The notes under the pieces: model-generated
What the model was told of the DNA's origin: nothing
Seen by the model: the letters and a program-made list of their open reading frames with translations, nothing else
Database searches by the model: none
Translations under genes and position numbers: made by a program
DNA from: Planctomycetota bacterium
GTDB taxonomy: Bacteria > Planctomycetota > UBA1135 > GCA-002686595
Assembly (NCBI GenBank): GCA_016779205.1
Contig: JADHOC010000006.1
Coordinates: 62,001-126,000 of the forward strand
Reading direction: 5' to 3'
DNA: 64,000 nucleotides
Part shown: one piece after another, positions 54,330-63,320 of the stretch
How positions within the stretch are numbered: the first letter of the stretch is position 1
How the letters are laid out: every line of letters begins with the position of its first letter

Positions 54330-55862
54330 TCAGCGGAGGCCGAGGGGTCTGAGCCCGACGGCCCGGGCCTCGTTCAGCGTCGCCGACATCGCCTCCACCC
54401 GCTCGGGGTGCTCGGCCGCCACGCTCGACGCCTCCCCCACGTCGACCGAGAGGTCGTACAGCTCATCGGTCCCCTTGGGCCGCTGGACGAACTTCCAGGG
54501 GCCGTCCCGCAGGGCGAGCCCCCTCGCCTCCTCCACCACAAACTGGCGGCCCACCGGGTCGCGGCCGAGCAGCGCGGCCATGGCGTCCCGGCTGTCCATG
54601 GCCTCCCCCTCGGGGAGCGGCACGTCGAGCATCGAGGCGAAGGAGGCCACCAGGTCCACCTGGGTCACCAGCGCGTTGGACACCCCGGGCTGGATGCCCC
54701 GGGGCCAGCGGACGATGAGCGGCACGCGCGTACCCCCCTCGTAGACCTGGTACTTGCCCCCGCGATAGGGACCGGAGCCGTCATGGCCGCGGTCCACCTC
54801 CTCCCGGCTCGTGAGCACGGTCGTCCCATCCACGTACCCGTCGTCGTACACCGGGCCGTTGTCGCTGGAGAAGATCACGATGGTGTCCTCGGTCAGCCCC
54901 CGCGCCTCGAGCGCCGCCATCACCGCGCCGGCGGCCCAGTCCAGCTGCACCATGGCGTCCCCCCGGTAGCCGAGCTCGCTCTTGCCGTGGAAGCGCGGGT
55001 GGGGCGTGCGTGGGACATGGATGTCCTGGGAGGAGAAGAACAGGAAGAAGGGCTCCTCCGCGTTCTCGTCGATGAAGCGGGTGGCCCGCTCCACGAACAC
55101 GTCGGCCATGGTCTCGTCGTCCCACAGGGCCGACTCGCCGCCGGCCATGTAGCCGATCCGGCCGATGCCGTTGATCACCGACTGGTTGTGGCCGTGGGAG
55201 CTCGGGTAATAGGTCATCGCCTCCGGCTGCTTCTTGCCGTCGGGGTAGCGCGTGCTCCCCTCGGGGAGGTCCTTGAGCTTGCCAACGAAGAGCGGGTCCT
55301 CCGGGTCCAGCCCGACGACCTCGTGACCCTCGAGGTAGACGCACGGGACGCGGTCGTTGGTGGAGGGGAGCAGGAACGACTCGTCGAAGCCGAGCTCCAT
55401 GGGCCCTGGCTTGACCGCCCCATTCCAGTCCACGGGCTCGCCCTCCGCCCCCAGACCCAGGTGCCACTTGCCCACCACGCCCGTGCGGTAGCCCGCCGCC
55501 TTGAAGGTGTCGGGGAGCGTCCAGGCGTCCACCGGGATGGTCAGCCTGGCGTTCGGTGGGAGCACCCGGACGCCGCTGCGGAAGCCGTGGACGCCGGTGA
55601 GCAGGGCGAAGCGCGAGGGCGTGCAGGTCCCGGCGGCGCAGTGCCCGTCGGTGAACCGCAGCCCCTCGGCGGCGAGTCGGTCCAGGTTCGGCGTGGGGAT
55701 CTTCTCGGCGCCGTAGCAGCCGAGGTCCCCGAAGCCGACGTCATCGCCGTAGATGATCACGACGTTGGGGCGCCGGTCCCCATCGTCTCGCTCGGCCACA
55801 GGGGCGCTCGCGCAGGCGGTGAGGGTCAGGAGCAGCAGAGTTGAAACAGGTGTCGCGTTCAT
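54330..55862 (-). CDS. Sulfatase (formylglycine-dependent, type I)
   Basis: 510-residue exported sulfatase, most similar in layout to arylsulfatase A-like planctomycete enzymes acting on sulfated polysaccharides. The signal peptide STLLLLTLTACAS suggests a lipoprotein. The consensus C-T-P-S-R with LLTG carries the Cys (codon 55623-55625) that maturation turns into formylglycine. Calcium ligands are in IYGDDVGFGDLG and SSDNGPVYDDG. Its start overlaps the stop of the second sulfatase-fold gene (ATGA), third in an M28-sulfatase-sulfatase operon. A formylglycine-generating enzyme must be encoded elsewhere. Confidence 0.95.
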   Translation of the reverse strand: MNATPVSTLLLLTLTACASAPVAERDDGDRRPNVVIIYGDDVGFGDLGCYGAEKIPTPNLDRLAAEGLRFTDGHCAAGTCTPSRFALLTGVHGFRSGVRVLPPNARLTIPVDAWTLPDTFKAAGYRTGVVGKWHLGLGAEGEPVDWNGAVKPGPMELGFDESFLLPSTNDRVPCVYLEGHEVVGLDPEDPLFVGKLKDLPEGSTRYPDGKKQPEAMTYYPSSHGHNQSVINGIGRIGYMAGGESALWDDETMADVFVERATRFIDENAEEPFFLFFSSQDIHVPRTPHPRFHGKSELGYRGDAMVQLDWAAGAVMAALEARGLTEDTIVIFSSDNGPVYDDGYVDGTTVLTSREEVDRGHDGSGPYRGGKYQVYEGGTRVPLIVRWPRGIQPGVSNALVTQVDLVASFASMLDVPLPEGEAMDSRDAMAALLGRDPVGRQFVVEEARGLALRDGPWKFVQRPKGTDELYDLSVDVGEASSVAAEHPERVEAMSATLNEARAVGLRPLGLR

Positions 55863-57223
55863 CGTGGTCTTCCTCCTCCGTAGCCGAGCCCGTTCAGGAC
55901 CTCGCGGGTGCGCGGATCCAGGGAGGCCTCTTCGCCTCGCTTCAGGGCGCCCATGCCGAGCTCGACGGCCTCGAGCTCCGCCTGCAGCCGCGCGAGTTCC
56001 TCCGGCCTGGAGCCTGCCAGGTCCCGCTGCTCCGCGGGGTCCGTCGCGACCTCGTAGAGCTCGGGGGCCACCCCGTCACGGACGATCAGCTTCCAGCCCC
56101 CCGACGTCCAGCTCGTCTGCGGCCGCGCCCACATGTTCCCGTGGGCCAGCGTCGGCCGGGGCGCTCCCGCCTCTCCCCCCGCCAGGGAGACCAGGCTGCG
56201 CCCCAGGAACTGATCGGGGAGGGGCAGGTCGCAGAGCTCACAGAGCGTCGGCGCGAGGTCGATGTGCCGGACCGGGGTCTCCACCACCGCCGGCGCTAGC
56301 TGGCCCGGCGCGCGGATCACCATGGGGACCCGGACGAGCTCGTCGTAGAGGGTGTGGCCGTGCTCGAAGCCCCCGTGCTCGAGGAACTCCTCCCCGTGGT
56401 CCGCGGTCACGACGAGCACGAGATCATCTCGCTCCCCCCGGGCCGCGAGCCCATCGTCCAGGCGCCCGATCTGGGCGTCCAGGTAGCTCACCTCGCCGTT
56501 GTAGAGCGCCTCCGCCCGCCGGATCGTGGCGGCGGCCGGCGAGAGCTCGCCCTCGCGGATCGCGACCATCTGCGGCCGCGTCCCGAACGTCCACTCGCCC
56601 TCCCGGTCCCCTGGCTCGGCCCACCGCTCCCGGAACGCGCGCGGGGGTGCGTAGACGCAGTGGGGATCGAAGTAGTGGACGAGGAGAAAGAACGGCCCGT
56701 CGTCGCCGTTGGCCTCGATCCAATCCAGCGCCGCGCGCGTGGTCGCGTCCGCCGCCCGCACGTCCACGTTCGTCTCGAACACCTGCTGGTCCACCGTCTC
56801 GAAGTCACGGGTCACGCCGAAGCGCTCCGGATCGAGGAAGAGCACGTTGACGATGGCGTGCGTCCGGTAGCCCTGGTCACGGAAGGTCCTCACCACCGTC
56901 TGGACCTCGGCGTCGAGCTTGGTGAACCGCCCCAGGCGTCCGCCAGCCCCGTGCTCCTCGGGGTGAAGGGAGGTGAGCATGGAGGCCGTCGAGGGCAGCG
57001 TCCAGGGAGCGTGCGAGCGGGCCTGGTCAAAGCGCACGCCCTGCGCGGCGATCCGATCCAGGTACGGGGTCAGCCCCTCGGGCCCCCCCATGCAGCTGAG
57101 CTTGTCGGCACGCAACGTGTCGCCGACGACCATGACCACGCTGGGCCTGGGGTCGTCTCCGCCGCAGGCGGTCAGGAGGAGGGTGCCCAGGAGCGCAAGG
57201 CCGCGCTGACCCGCGGGGCTCAT
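55859..57223 (-). CDS. Sulfatase-fold hydrolase with Thr at the nucleophile position
   Basis: 454-residue lipoprotein (GTLLLTACGG) of the sulfatase fold, ATG 57223. VVMVVGDTLRADKLSCMGG opens the domain and VTADHGEEFLEHGGFEHGH holds metal ligands. The position of the formylglycine Cys reads W-T-L-P-S-T, with Thr codon 56999-57001. Thr at this place is usual in phosphoethanolamine transferases and some phosphodiesterases. The first protein of the window shows the same change (T-K-P-A-H). It overlaps both neighbours by ATGA, between the M28 peptidase and the canonical sulfatase. Confidence 0.88.
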   Translation of the reverse strand: MSPAGQRGLALLGTLLLTACGGDDPRPSVVMVVGDTLRADKLSCMGGPEGLTPYLDRIAAQGVRFDQARSHAPWTLPSTASMLTSLHPEEHGAGGRLGRFTKLDAEVQTVVRTFRDQGYRTHAIVNVLFLDPERFGVTRDFETVDQQVFETNVDVRAADATTRAALDWIEANGDDGPFFLLVHYFDPHCVYAPPRAFRERWAEPGDREGEWTFGTRPQMVAIREGELSPAAATIRRAEALYNGEVSYLDAQIGRLDDGLAARGERDDLVLVVTADHGEEFLEHGGFEHGHTLYDELVRVPMVIRAPGQLAPAVVETPVRHIDLAPTLCELCDLPLPDQFLGRSLVSLAGGEAGAPRPTLAHGNMWARPQTSWTSGGWKLIVRDGVAPELYEVATDPAEQRDLAGSRPEELARLQAELEAVELGMGALKRGEEASLDPRTREVLNGLGYGGGRPR

Positions 57224-59619
57224 CGGTCCCCTCCGGGCCCGGCCTCGGCGCCTCGACCCTCTCCCTTCGGAACGAGCACGACGCCCTCGCCCTCCGGATC
57301 GGGACGGAGGGTCAGGTCGGCTCGAACCACGGAGCCGTCTCCATCCCCTGAGGGGACCCGGAGCGGAGCCCGCTCCTCCATGAAGAGCTCGGCTCGCCGG
57401 GCGAGGTCCCTGCCCAGGCTGAAGCGCTTGTCGAAGACGGCGAACGTGACCTCGCGCAGGGGGTCGTCCACCACGTCGATCTCGAACTCCCGCCAGTCGG
57501 TCCCCGGGCCGAGCCACCGGATGCGCGGTGAGGGGATCGTGATGCCCTCGAAGCGGAGGTGATCCAGCCCCCAGGCCCTGAGCATGAGCTCGTCTCCCCC
57601 ACGGACCGAGCGCATGCGGAGCCGGATCGTGCGCGTGCCTTCCGCTTCCCGGACCTCGACCACCTCCAGCTCCGGGGGGAGCTCATCCGAGGGGCCGGTG
57701 CTCACGGCGAAGGCCGCCTGACCCGACCACGGGATCCACTCGCGGTCCTCTCCGAGGGTCGCTCCCCCGAGCGCGCTCGCGAACATCGAGCGGTCCTCCG
57801 CGTCCACGGCGGCTCCGCCGGAGAGCACGTGCCACGAGGCGCTCCCGCTGGACGACTGCAGGTGCACGAGGTTCAGGCGCCCGGGCTCGTCCTCGGTGAA
57901 GGGGCGCGCCTGGGTCGCCGCCGCGCCGGCCGCAATGCCACACGCCACGAAGGCCGCGCTGAACCACGGGGAGGCGCCGGCGGCGGCGCGACAGATCCCG
58001 GGCAGGCAGAGGGCCGCGCAGGGGAGCAGGGGCCCGAGGAGGCTCACCCCCGCGCTCGCTCCGAAGGCGTCCAGCAGCGAGAGGTGGAACGGCGTCCACT
58101 GGATCGCCGCGACGCCCACGGCCACGACCCCGGCGTTGCAGGCCCGTGCACCCAGGTCACCCTTCCGCGGGAAGAGGAACCAGGCGGCGGCGAGGACGAG
58201 GGCGGGCAGCACGAGCAGGGGGGCCGCGCCAGGCGCGTTCCATGACAGCAGCATCCCCGCCAGGGAGAAGCTCAGCGCCACCGCTCCCGAGGTCTCCGCG
58301 GCGTTCATGAAGCGGGAGAGGAAGACGGCCAGGGCCAGCAGCACACCAAGGCCGAGGGCGACGACGCTGATGGCGACGACCTGGGTGGCCGCGGAGAAGG
58401 TCGCGTCGGGCGCGCCGAGGCTGCGGAGCACGTTGAGGTCCATCTGCGACGCCAGGGCGGCGATCCACGCTGCGACGGGGATCCCCAGGAGCGCGAGGGC
58501 CAGCCCCTTGAAGCCGAGGGCTCCACGGCCGAGGGCGCGGCCCACCCCCACCAGGGTCAGCAGGAAGGACAGCGCCGCGAGGCCCCTGAGCACGGTGAGC
58601 GGCACGGTCACAAGGCGGCGCGCGCCCACGTCGAAGAACGCCACGTCGCCGGCCGCTCCCGCACCCTCCGCCGCCGCCGTCTCGGAGAACGGCAGGCCGT
58701 CGAGGGCCAGCACGGCCTCGAACGCATTGGTCACGTGGTGCTGCAGGCTGCGGGGGTCGAGGTGCGCCAGGTCATCCACGGGCGTGTGGTACCGGGCCAC
58801 GCCGCCGATGTAGGCGAAGTTGAGCCCCGGGACGCCGCGCTCACGCCAGACGGAGAAGTCCGTGTCGTTGGGCATCCGCCGGTAGACCTCGACGGAGACC
58901 GAGTGGGCGCTCGGACGGCTCGCGGCCTGCGCCCACGCCCGGACGAAGTCCGCGTTCCCGGCCCCGGTCTCGAACATGCGGCTCAGGCCCCCGGTCCCGC
59001 GGGCTTCCAGGTTGATCACCGCGCCCACGTCCGCCGCCCACGGATGGTGCTGCGCAAACGCCTCCGCACCCAGCAGCCCGCCCTCCTCGGCGTCCTCGAA
59101 GAGGAAGATCAAGTCCCGCGAGGTGCCCCCCCTCGCCTCCAGGGCGCGGGCCACCTCGAGCAGCGCGGCGACCCCGGCGAGGTCGTCGCTGATGCCCGGC
59201 CCGGCGGGAACAGAGTCGTAGTGCGCCATGCAGAGGATCGCGCTCCCCGGTCCGCGACCTCGCCCGTCGCCGCGGAGGCGCACGAGGATGTTCCTGGTCA
59301 GCCCGGCCACGCGCCGATCGGCCGCGACCGTCACTCGCTCGGAGACCTCGGGGTCGAACCCCATGCGCCGCCATTCCGTGAGGATGCGCTCCCGGCAGCG
59401 GGCGTTCGCCGCGCTCCCCGGGGGCCTCGGCTGGGGCGCGCCATCGCCATCCTCACGGGCGATCCGCTCGAGGAGCGCGAGGGCGCGACCGCCGGAGGCG
59501 ACCTCGGCGGGCGCGCTCGCCGGCAAGGGGGTCGGCGGAGCCCCCAGCCAGGCCGCGCCAGCGCCGGCGATCAGCCAGACAAGAAAGGCGCAGGCGACCC
59601 GCCAGCCATCCGCGCGCAT
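57220..59619 (-). CDS. M28 family metallopeptidase with membrane domain (ERMP1/Fxna-like)
   Basis: 799-residue protein, ATG 59619 (ATG 59745 possible). One N-terminal membrane segment (VACAFLVWLIAGAGAAWLG) is followed by a zinc peptidase domain at about 50-330. Metal and catalytic residues are in CMAHYDSVP, ISDDLAG, FEDAEEGGLLG, NLEARG and YHTPVDDL, all present. Seven or eight transmembrane helices follow (about 340-600), then a beta-rich C-terminal region (SSGSASWHVLSGG, REFEIDVVDDP). This architecture matches the ER metallopeptidase-1 type known also from bacteria. It leads an operon with two sulfatase-fold genes. Confidence 0.9.
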   Translation of the reverse strand: MRADGWRVACAFLVWLIAGAGAAWLGAPPTPLPASAPAEVASGGRALALLERIAREDGDGAPQPRPPGSAANARCRERILTEWRRMGFDPEVSERVTVAADRRVAGLTRNILVRLRGDGRGRGPGSAILCMAHYDSVPAGPGISDDLAGVAALLEVARALEARGGTSRDLIFLFEDAEEGGLLGAEAFAQHHPWAADVGAVINLEARGTGGLSRMFETGAGNADFVRAWAQAASRPSAHSVSVEVYRRMPNDTDFSVWRERGVPGLNFAYIGGVARYHTPVDDLAHLDPRSLQHHVTNAFEAVLALDGLPFSETAAAEGAGAAGDVAFFDVGARRLVTVPLTVLRGLAALSFLLTLVGVGRALGRGALGFKGLALALLGIPVAAWIAALASQMDLNVLRSLGAPDATFSAATQVVAISVVALGLGVLLALAVFLSRFMNAAETSGAVALSFSLAGMLLSWNAPGAAPLLVLPALVLAAAWFLFPRKGDLGARACNAGVVAVGVAAIQWTPFHLSLLDAFGASAGVSLLGPLLPCAALCLPGICRAAAGASPWFSAAFVACGIAAGAAATQARPFTEDEPGRLNLVHLQSSSGSASWHVLSGGAAVDAEDRSMFASALGGATLGEDREWIPWSGQAAFAVSTGPSDELPPELEVVEVREAEGTRTIRLRMRSVRGGDELMLRAWGLDHLRFEGITIPSPRIRWLGPGTDWREFEIDVVDDPLREVTFAVFDKRFSLGRDLARRAELFMEERAPLRVPSGDGDGSVVRADLTLRPDPEGEGVVLVPKGEGRGAEAGPGGDR

Positions 59620-59861
59620 TCGACTCGGGGTGAGTGGTTGCTCTTGCAAGGTCCGTTGAGTCTGCCACAGCGAGGCCGCCGCGGTGAGCACCAACTCCGC
59701 CGCGCGACCTGGCCCCCGCCTGCCGCCCAATGGGCGGTTCGCCATTGGAGCGCCCCAGCCTGCCCCGTAGCCTGTGTCCGGATCCGCAGGCCCGAGCGCT
59801 CGCCCCACCAACATCGGAGGGGGCTGCTCGTACCAAGGCGCCTTCCCACTCCCCGCCGAAC

Positions 59862-62800
59862 ATGACCGCTCCCTTCCCCTCGCAGCTCGTCCCCGCCACC
59901 GCAGCCCTCGCCGTCTTCGCCTTCGCGCCGCTCCTGGGCGGCTGCGGAGAGACCGGAGCTGGAGAGGACGCGGCCCGCCCCACCGTCGAGGGCACCCTCA
60001 CACGGGAGCGGGTCGCCGTGCTCTTCTCGGACGAGGAGTACGGACGCGCCCTGGAGGAAATCTCGCCCCTGATCAACGGCCCGAGCCCCGAGGTCGGCGA
60101 CCTGGTCGTCGCCGCCCAGGCCACCCTCAAGACCGGCGACTTCGAGGGGGCCATGGCCCTCGTCACCCGGGCCCTGGAGGCCGCACCCGACGACCCCGGC
60201 GCCAACTACCTCCAGGCCAGGCTCGTCTCCTACGACCCCGACCGCATGGAGGAGGTGCCCGCGCTCTACGAGCGCGTCCTCGAGCTCGCGCCCGGAGACC
60301 CGCCCTCCAAGCTCGGGCTCGCCCGCGCCCTCCTCGGATTGGAAGAGGACCTCGACCGCGCCGAGGAGGCCCTCGACGAGGTCGTGGCCCTGGGCATCGA
60401 GCTCGGGCTCCAGTGGTACGTGACCGCCGTGTATCAGCGCTACCGCTACACCGCGGCCTACGGCGAGGACGAGGAGGAGCTCCGCGCGTGGGACAGCCTC
60501 TGGACCTCCCTCCGCGAGAAGGGCTTCAAGTCCACGAACGACGTGGAGCTGGACCAGGGGCTGCTCGCCCGCGTGACCCCGCCCGCCCCCTTCGGCTCGT
60601 TCCCCGCCGCGCCGGCCGCCGCCCCGACCTTCGGCGAGGCGCGGACCATCGCGCCCCTGGGGCCAGGGGTCACTGCCCTCGAGATCCGCGACCTGGACGG
60701 GGACCGCACCCTCGACCTCGTCACCGTCCAGGACGGCGCCCTCGTGGTGCACCTCCGGGACGGCGGCGACGACTCCAAGCTGGAGTCCACCCCCCTGGCG
60801 GCGTCCGGGGTCACGGGCCCGATCCGCGCCCTCGACCTGAACCAACGCCTCAGCGGTGACACCCTCGATGTGGTGGCCGGGGCCGGCGACCGCCTCCTGC
60901 TGTTCGAGCAGTCGGACGCCGACGAGGGCCCCCGCTGGGCCGCCTCCCCCGTTGCCCTGCCCTCCTTCGAGGGCGAGATCCGGGACCTCGAGACCGTGGA
61001 CTTCGACCACGACGGAGACCTCGACCTCCTCGTGGTCGGCACCTTCGGCGCCCGGCTCCTGAGCAACGACGGCGCCGGCGCGCTGGTGGACAAGGACGGC
61101 AACGTCCAGCCGCGGGGCACGTGGCGCGACGCCAGCGAAGCCGCGACCCTCCCCGAGGGTCCCTTCGACTGGTGCGCCGTCGAGGACCTCGACGGCGACA
61201 ACGACGTGGACCTGCTCTTCGGCGGCGCCGGCGGCACGCACCTGATGGACTCCCTGCGGCGCGGGCTCTTCGAGGACATCGGCGCGAGCGCGCTCGGCGG
61301 AGCCACGTTCGAGCGGGAGCCCTCGGTGGCGGACCTGGACGCCGACGGCCGCCCCGACCTCCTCGTCCCGGGTGCCGACGGGTCACGCTGGTTCCGGCGC
61401 ACCGCCGCGGGGACCTACGAACCTGAAGCGCTCGACGTGGCGGTCTCCGGGGACAGCCACGTCGAGGTCACCGACCTCGACATGAACGGCGCGGTCGACC
61501 TGGTCTGGGTCGACCCGACGGGCACCTGCCGCGGGCTGCTCGACCTCACCCAGCCAGCCCCCCTCGCCTTCGAGGTCCCGAACGACGGGAGCCGGGACCT
61601 GCTGGTGCGAGACATCGATCGGCCGGACCCGTATGCCCCGCTCACCCTCGAGGTGCTCCAGCTGACGGGCGACGGCCTGCTCGCGGTCTCGCCCACCAAC
61701 GCGGCGAAGAACGCCCTGCTGCTCAAGTTTGTCGGGCAGAAGGACAACCGGCAGGCGGTGGGAGCGGTGCTCGAGGTCCGGGCCCAGGACCTCTACCGCC
61801 GCGTCTACCTGCGCGGAGAGGCGGCGATCATCGGGATCGGCGATCGACCCTACGCCGACGTGGTCCGGGTCTCCTGGCCCAACGGCGTGGTCCAGCAGGA
61901 GCTGGACGTGGAAGCAGGGGTTCAGTTCTTCCTCGACAACTCCGACTTCGGCGTCCAGCCCGAGGGCCTGATCGGCTCCTGCCCGTTCCTCTACACCTGG
62001 AACGGGGAGACCTTCGAGTTCATCAGCGACGTGATCGGGATCACGCCCCTGGGCCTCCCCATGGCGCCGGGCATGCTGGTGCCGCCGGACCACGACGAGT
62101 ACGTCCTCGTGCGCGGGGACCAGCTGGTCCCCGACGAGAATGACGAGCTGGTGCTCCAGTTCACCGAGGAGCTGCGCGAGGTCACCTACCTCGACCGGGT
62201 CCGCCTCGACGTGGTGGACCACCCCGCGGGCACGGCCATCTACCCCAACGAGCGCTTCAAGTTCCCGCCCTTCCCCGAGCCCCACACCCACGTGGTGGAG
62301 CGCGTCGCCAAGGTGCGCAAGGCCACCGGGTCGGACGGCGCCGACTGGACCGCGGAGATCCGCGACCGGGACTCGGTCCACCCCGTGCCCTTCCAGCGCC
62401 TCGCGGGCCAGTACCTCGGGCTCGCGGAGCCCCACTGGCTCGAGCTGGAGTTCGATCCTGCAGACGTCAAGGACGCCGAGCTCCTGCGCATGGTGGCCAC
62501 CGGCTGGTTCTTCTGGAGCGACGCCAGCGCCAACGTGGCGTCCGCCGCGACGCCGGGGGTCGAGTTCATCCCGCCGGTGATCGAGGTCCCCGGCCCCGAC
62601 GGCACCTGGGTCCCCGCCGGCCCGCCGGTGGGCTTCCCCGCGGGCAAGACCAAGACCATGGTCATCGACGTCTCCCAGATCCTGAACCGGGAGGACCCGC
62701 GCATGCGCCTGGGCTCGACCCTGGAGCTCTACTGGGACTGCATCGAGCTCGCCACCTGCGACGACGACGCCGGGCTGATCACCTCATCTCTGGAGCCGAT

Positions 62801-63320
62801 CGGCACGCGCCTGTGGTCCCGCGGGTTCTCCGAGGGCCAGGTCCCCGACCGGCAGGACCTCCCCCTCTTCTTCGACTGGGACAAGGTCGCCATGGAGCCG
62901 CGCTGGGACCAGCACCCGGGGAACTACACCCGCTACGGGGCCGTGGGTCCGCTGCTCACGGAGGTCGACGACCAGTACGTGATCATGGGCTCGGGCGACG
63001 CGCTCACCCTGCGCTTCGACGCCTCCGAGCTGCCGCCGACCCCCGAAGGGCACGTGCGGGACTACCTGGTGTTCCTGGACGGCTGGGCCAAGGACCGGGA
63101 TCACAACACCTACGAGGCCCTCGAGGTCGAGCCGCTCCCGTTCCACGCCATGAGCGGGTACCCCTACCCCGACACCGAGTCCTTCCCCGACACGCCCGAG
63201 CACCGCGCCTGGCGGGCGGAGTGGAACACCCGCCCCGCACACCGTTGGGTGGTCCCCATGGCCCCGGCCCTCGAGACCGAGTGGGTGCACGCCATGGTCG
63301 AGGTCGGGGCCGACCGTTGA
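59862..63320 (+). CDS. TPR, FG-GAP and ASPIC/UnbV multidomain lipoprotein
   Basis: 1152-residue surface lipoprotein (PLLGGCGE lipobox), ATG 59862. Residues 50-200 are TPR-like helices (ALVTRALEAAPDDPGANYLQA). Residues 250-600 are FG-GAP/VCBS propeller repeats with calcium-type loops (DLDGDRTLDLV, DFDHDGDLDLLVV, DLDGDNDVDLLF, DLDADGRPDLL). An ASPIC/UnbV domain follows at about 630-690 (NRQAVGAVLEVRA, GIGDRPYADVVRVSWPNG). The last 450 residues form a conserved-looking but unnamed region (CPFLYTWNGETFEFI, MRLGSTLELYWDCIEL). This organisation is typical of CRTAC1-like proteins in planctomycetes. Function unknown; the TTGA overlap couples it to the next gene. Confidence 0.88.
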   Translation: MTAPFPSQLVPATAALAVFAFAPLLGGCGETGAGEDAARPTVEGTLTRERVAVLFSDEEYGRALEEISPLINGPSPEVGDLVVAAQATLKTGDFEGAMALVTRALEAAPDDPGANYLQARLVSYDPDRMEEVPALYERVLELAPGDPPSKLGLARALLGLEEDLDRAEEALDEVVALGIELGLQWYVTAVYQRYRYTAAYGEDEEELRAWDSLWTSLREKGFKSTNDVELDQGLLARVTPPAPFGSFPAAPAAAPTFGEARTIAPLGPGVTALEIRDLDGDRTLDLVTVQDGALVVHLRDGGDDSKLESTPLAASGVTGPIRALDLNQRLSGDTLDVVAGAGDRLLLFEQSDADEGPRWAASPVALPSFEGEIRDLETVDFDHDGDLDLLVVGTFGARLLSNDGAGALVDKDGNVQPRGTWRDASEAATLPEGPFDWCAVEDLDGDNDVDLLFGGAGGTHLMDSLRRGLFEDIGASALGGATFEREPSVADLDADGRPDLLVPGADGSRWFRRTAAGTYEPEALDVAVSGDSHVEVTDLDMNGAVDLVWVDPTGTCRGLLDLTQPAPLAFEVPNDGSRDLLVRDIDRPDPYAPLTLEVLQLTGDGLLAVSPTNAAKNALLLKFVGQKDNRQAVGAVLEVRAQDLYRRVYLRGEAAIIGIGDRPYADVVRVSWPNGVVQQELDVEAGVQFFLDNSDFGVQPEGLIGSCPFLYTWNGETFEFISDVIGITPLGLPMAPGMLVPPDHDEYVLVRGDQLVPDENDELVLQFTEELREVTYLDRVRLDVVDHPAGTAIYPNERFKFPPFPEPHTHVVERVAKVRKATGSDGADWTAEIRDRDSVHPVPFQRLAGQYLGLAEPHWLELEFDPADVKDAELLRMVATGWFFWSDASANVASAATPGVEFIPPVIEVPGPDGTWVPAGPPVGFPAGKTKTMVIDVSQILNREDPRMRLGSTLELYWDCIELATCDDDAGLITSSLEPIGTRLWSRGFSEGQVPDRQDLPLFFDWDKVAMEPRWDQHPGNYTRYGAVGPLLTEVDDQYVIMGSGDALTLRFDASELPPTPEGHVRDYLVFLDGWAKDRDHNTYEALEVEPLPFHAMSGYPYPDTESFPDTPEHRAWRAEWNTRPAHRWVVPMAPALETEWVHAMVEVGADR

